Shown here piece after piece: positions 6,278-7,564 of a stretch of 7,564 bases of DNA (positions are counted from its first letter, which is position 1; the number at the start of each line of letters is the position of its first letter). The position numbers and the translations under genes are program-made. The stretch is from Minisyncoccota bacterium. GTDB lineage: Bacteria > Patescibacteriota > Minisyncoccia > Phycocordibacterales > Phycocordibacteraceae. Below the pieces are notes generated by a model. That model saw nothing but the letters and a program-made list of their open reading frames with translations, ran no database searches and was not told the DNA's origin. The stretch is taken from NCBI GenBank assembly GCA_022844065.1, contig JALHML010000024.1, forward strand, positions 1-7,564, given 5' to 3'.

Positions 6278-6943
6278 CTATCGCCAGTCAATAAGATCAG
6301 AACCGTTCTCCTTCAAATAATCATTCGTTTTGCTAAACGGCTTTGATCCAAAGAACCCATTCCTCGCTGAGAACGGAGACGGGTGTGGGGACTCTATAAC
6401 TAAGTGTTTCGTTCGGTCGATATGCGCACCCTTTGTACGCGCATAATTGCCCCACAGTATAAAAACGAGATGCTCTCGCTCTTCAGAGAGCACACGTATA
6501 ACCGCATCAGTAAAATCCTCCCAGCCTTTTCCTTGATGTGAACCAGGTGAGCCTGCTCGTACCGAAAGAGTTGCATTCAAAAGAAGTACTCCTTGTAGTG
6601 CCCATCTAGACAGATCGCCCTCGGCCTTGGGCTTCACACCAAGATCGCTCTCGATCTCCTTATAGATGTTGCGAAGGGAAGGCGGAAGGGGAATTCCCTC
6701 ATTAACAGCAAATGAAAGACCGATAGCTTGATTTGGCCCGTGATACGGGTCCTGCCCAAGTATGACAACCTTCACCTCATCAAAGGGCGTTAACTCAAAT
6801 GCACGAAATATATTTTCCGGGCGTGGATACACTGCACCGTTTACATACTCTTCCCTTACGAACTTCGTAAGTTCCTGAAAGTACGGCTTCTCAAACTCCC
6901 CTTCAAGTCTTTTCTTCCAGGACTCTTCAATCCGAACCTCCAT
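6278..6943 (-). CDS. ung: Uracil-DNA glycosylase, family 1
   Basis: Ung removes uracil from DNA, starting base-excision repair of deaminated cytosine and misincorporated dUMP. At 221 residues it is of normal family length. Motif A is GQDPYHGP (63-70), with D65 as the water-activating residue. LLLNATLSVR (120-129) contains N123, the expected uracil-reading Asn. HPSPFSA (187-193) holds catalytic H187 and part of the DNA-intercalation loop. All key residues are present, so it should be active. There is no signal peptide. The start at 6943 lies 3 nt after the stop of the PD-(D/E)XK nuclease gene, with a Shine-Dalgarno sequence in that junction, so the two are almost certainly co-transcribed and perhaps act together in DNA maintenance. 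The gene ends TAG at 6280-6278, directly against the end of the convergent M13 gene. Confidence 0.98.
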   Translation of the reverse strand: MEVRIEESWKKRLEGEFEKPYFQELTKFVREEYVNGAVYPRPENIFRAFELTPFDEVKVVILGQDPYHGPNQAIGLSFAVNEGIPLPPSLRNIYKEIESDLGVKPKAEGDLSRWALQGVLLLNATLSVRAGSPGSHQGKGWEDFTDAVIRVLSEEREHLVFILWGNYARTKGAHIDRTKHLVIESPHPSPFSARNGFFGSKPFSKTNDYLKENGSDLIDWR

Positions 6944-6946
6944 AGG

Positions 6947-7564
6947 TTACCTCTTCCCGGCCTGATGCATTGCGAGTAGCTTCTTTCCAGCTGCCTCGCG
7001 GTATGGACAGAACTCACAGGCCTCTCCTACAGCAGGAATAGCATCGCTCTCAAGTGTCTCCTTAATACGAGGCAGAATCTCGTCTATCCATTCAGACTGT
7101 CCCTCGCATTCAACTACTGTTACCTCAAACTCAAGCTTCCCGTCGAATGCTTCCTTATCGTCATACGCGTTTGCATAGACTAAGTACCCCATTGAGGAAA
7201 CCTCGAACCCGTTATTTCGTAGAAGCCATTGATATACACCCATCTGGCGCTTGTACTGCTCGTTCCAGCTTGAATCTCCAAGTGTCTCTATAGTGCCTGG
7301 CTTAGAAGTTGCTTTGTAATCAACAACAATCAATTCCCCTGCCTTATTTACCCATATGTCGTCTACCGCGCCTGAGATAACGAAGCCGGTTGAAGGATGT
7401 GTATACTCCACACCTTCAAAGTTCTCACGCCAGGTGTCCATCTTTGGGTGCACAAACGGCACAGCATCGATACCGTACTTCTGCATGAGGGGATGTGCTG
7501 TTGCAGCCTTTCGGTGTACATCAAACTCTTTCTTAAAAAGCGCGTCGACAGCTTTGTTAAGGGT
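6947..7564 (-). CDS. PD-(D/E)XK superfamily nuclease, RecB/Cas4-like (partial, N-terminus off the right edge)
   Basis: The frame is open from the stop at 6949-6947 to the right edge, giving 205 residues. An internal Met at 7486 is not the start: the 26 codons before it stay open and read like the same domain (KKEFDVHRKA, then AHPLM running into MQKYG). Motifs of the fold, numbered from the edge: GAVDD (65-69, metal-binding Asp), VVDYKAT (80-86, the D-x-K pair D82 and K84) and QMGVYQW (107-113, the QxxxY motif of RecB-type nucleases). A C-terminal CEFC (C183, C186) and C153 recall the cysteines of Cas4/AddB-type iron-sulfur nucleases, but a full four-Cys set cannot be confirmed. The likely activity is DNA cleavage or end processing. 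No cas genes or repeats are present, so Cas4 itself is not claimed. It is in an operon with ung (3-nt gap). The 5' end and promoter are not visible. Confidence 0.88.
   Translation of the reverse strand, partial: TLNKAVDALFKKEFDVHRKAATAHPLMQKYGIDAVPFVHPKMDTWRENFEGVEYTHPSTGFVISGAVDDIWVNKAGELIVVDYKATSKPGTIETLGDSSWNEQYKRQMGVYQWLLRNNGFEVSSMGYLVYANAYDDKEAFDGKLEFEVTVVECEGQSEWIDEILPRIKETLESDAIPAVGEACEFCPYREAAGKKLLAMHQAGKR
6949..6955 (-). promoter_or_regulatory. Shine-Dalgarno of ung overlapping the upstream stop
   Basis: The minus strand reads AAGAGGT from 6955 to 6949, five nt before the ung ATG at 6943. The T is the first base of the upstream TAA stop (6949-6947), so termination and re-initiation are closely linked, favouring translational coupling. 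It is the only clear Shine-Dalgarno sequence before a start in this window. Confidence 0.7.

Noticed and set aside
6947..7486. Starting the PD-(D/E)XK nuclease at the Met encoded at 7486.
   Set aside because: The frame stays open for 26 more codons to the edge, with protein-like sequence continuous with the domain, and no promoter or Shine-Dalgarno sequence precedes 7486.
6947..7564. Cas4 of a CRISPR-Cas system.
   Set aside because: No repeats or other cas genes are in the window, only CEFC plus one distant Cys is visible, and the operon partner is ung.

Overview
This window looks like a chromosomal segment from a Patescibacteria (CPR) bacterium, probably of the Parcubacteria/Kaiserbacteria kind. 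The reasoning is family-based: a very short alanyl-tRNA synthetase, a single-pass membrane protein with the 'baseplate J-like' domain common in Parcubacteria next to an actin-like ATPase, and a stand-alone PD-(D/E)XK nuclease of a type typical of these genomes. No phylogeny could be run. All six visible stop codons are TAA or TAG, and no in-frame TGA is needed. This argues against the TGA=Gly code of Gracilibacteria and Absconditabacteria. I see no rRNA, intact tRNA, CRISPR array, insertion sequence or prophage.

Layout. (1) 1931 down to 1, minus strand: a two-gene unit made of a PilM/FtsA-like ATPase (1931-771) and a membrane protein running off the left edge (683-1). (2) 2017-2271, plus strand: a small charged, tryptophan-rich protein of unknown function with its own promoter, closed by a perfect 32-bp palindromic terminator (2287-2318) shared with the convergent next gene. 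(3) 4263-2347, minus strand: alaS, encoding an AlaRS without the editing beta-barrel and without C-Ala. (4) 4304-6277, plus strand: an M13-family zinc metallopeptidase, divergent from alaS across 40 bp and ending exactly where the convergent ung begins. (5) Right edge down to 6278, minus strand: a PD-(D/E)XK nuclease gene (partial) followed 3 nt later by ung.

Gene expression shows a pattern. Four genes that appear to open a transcript (1931, 2017, 4263, 4304) have a -10-like hexamer 7-9 nt before the ATG and no Shine-Dalgarno sequence, which predicts leaderless or near-leaderless mRNAs. The one clearly internal operon gene, ung, has a good Shine-Dalgarno sequence overlapping the upstream stop codon.

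Most of the content is housekeeping: translation (AlaRS), uracil repair and nuclease (Ung with PD-(D/E)XK), and peptide turnover (M13). The best candidate for an under-described system is unit 1. The membrane protein's cytoplasmic N-terminus (residues 5-15, LNDIIPPSRRR) resembles the short PilN motif that docks into PilM, and the gene just upstream encodes a PilM-like ATPase. I infer a PilM/PilN-like cytoplasm-to-envelope coupling pair in which the extracellular part is a baseplate-J-like domain.
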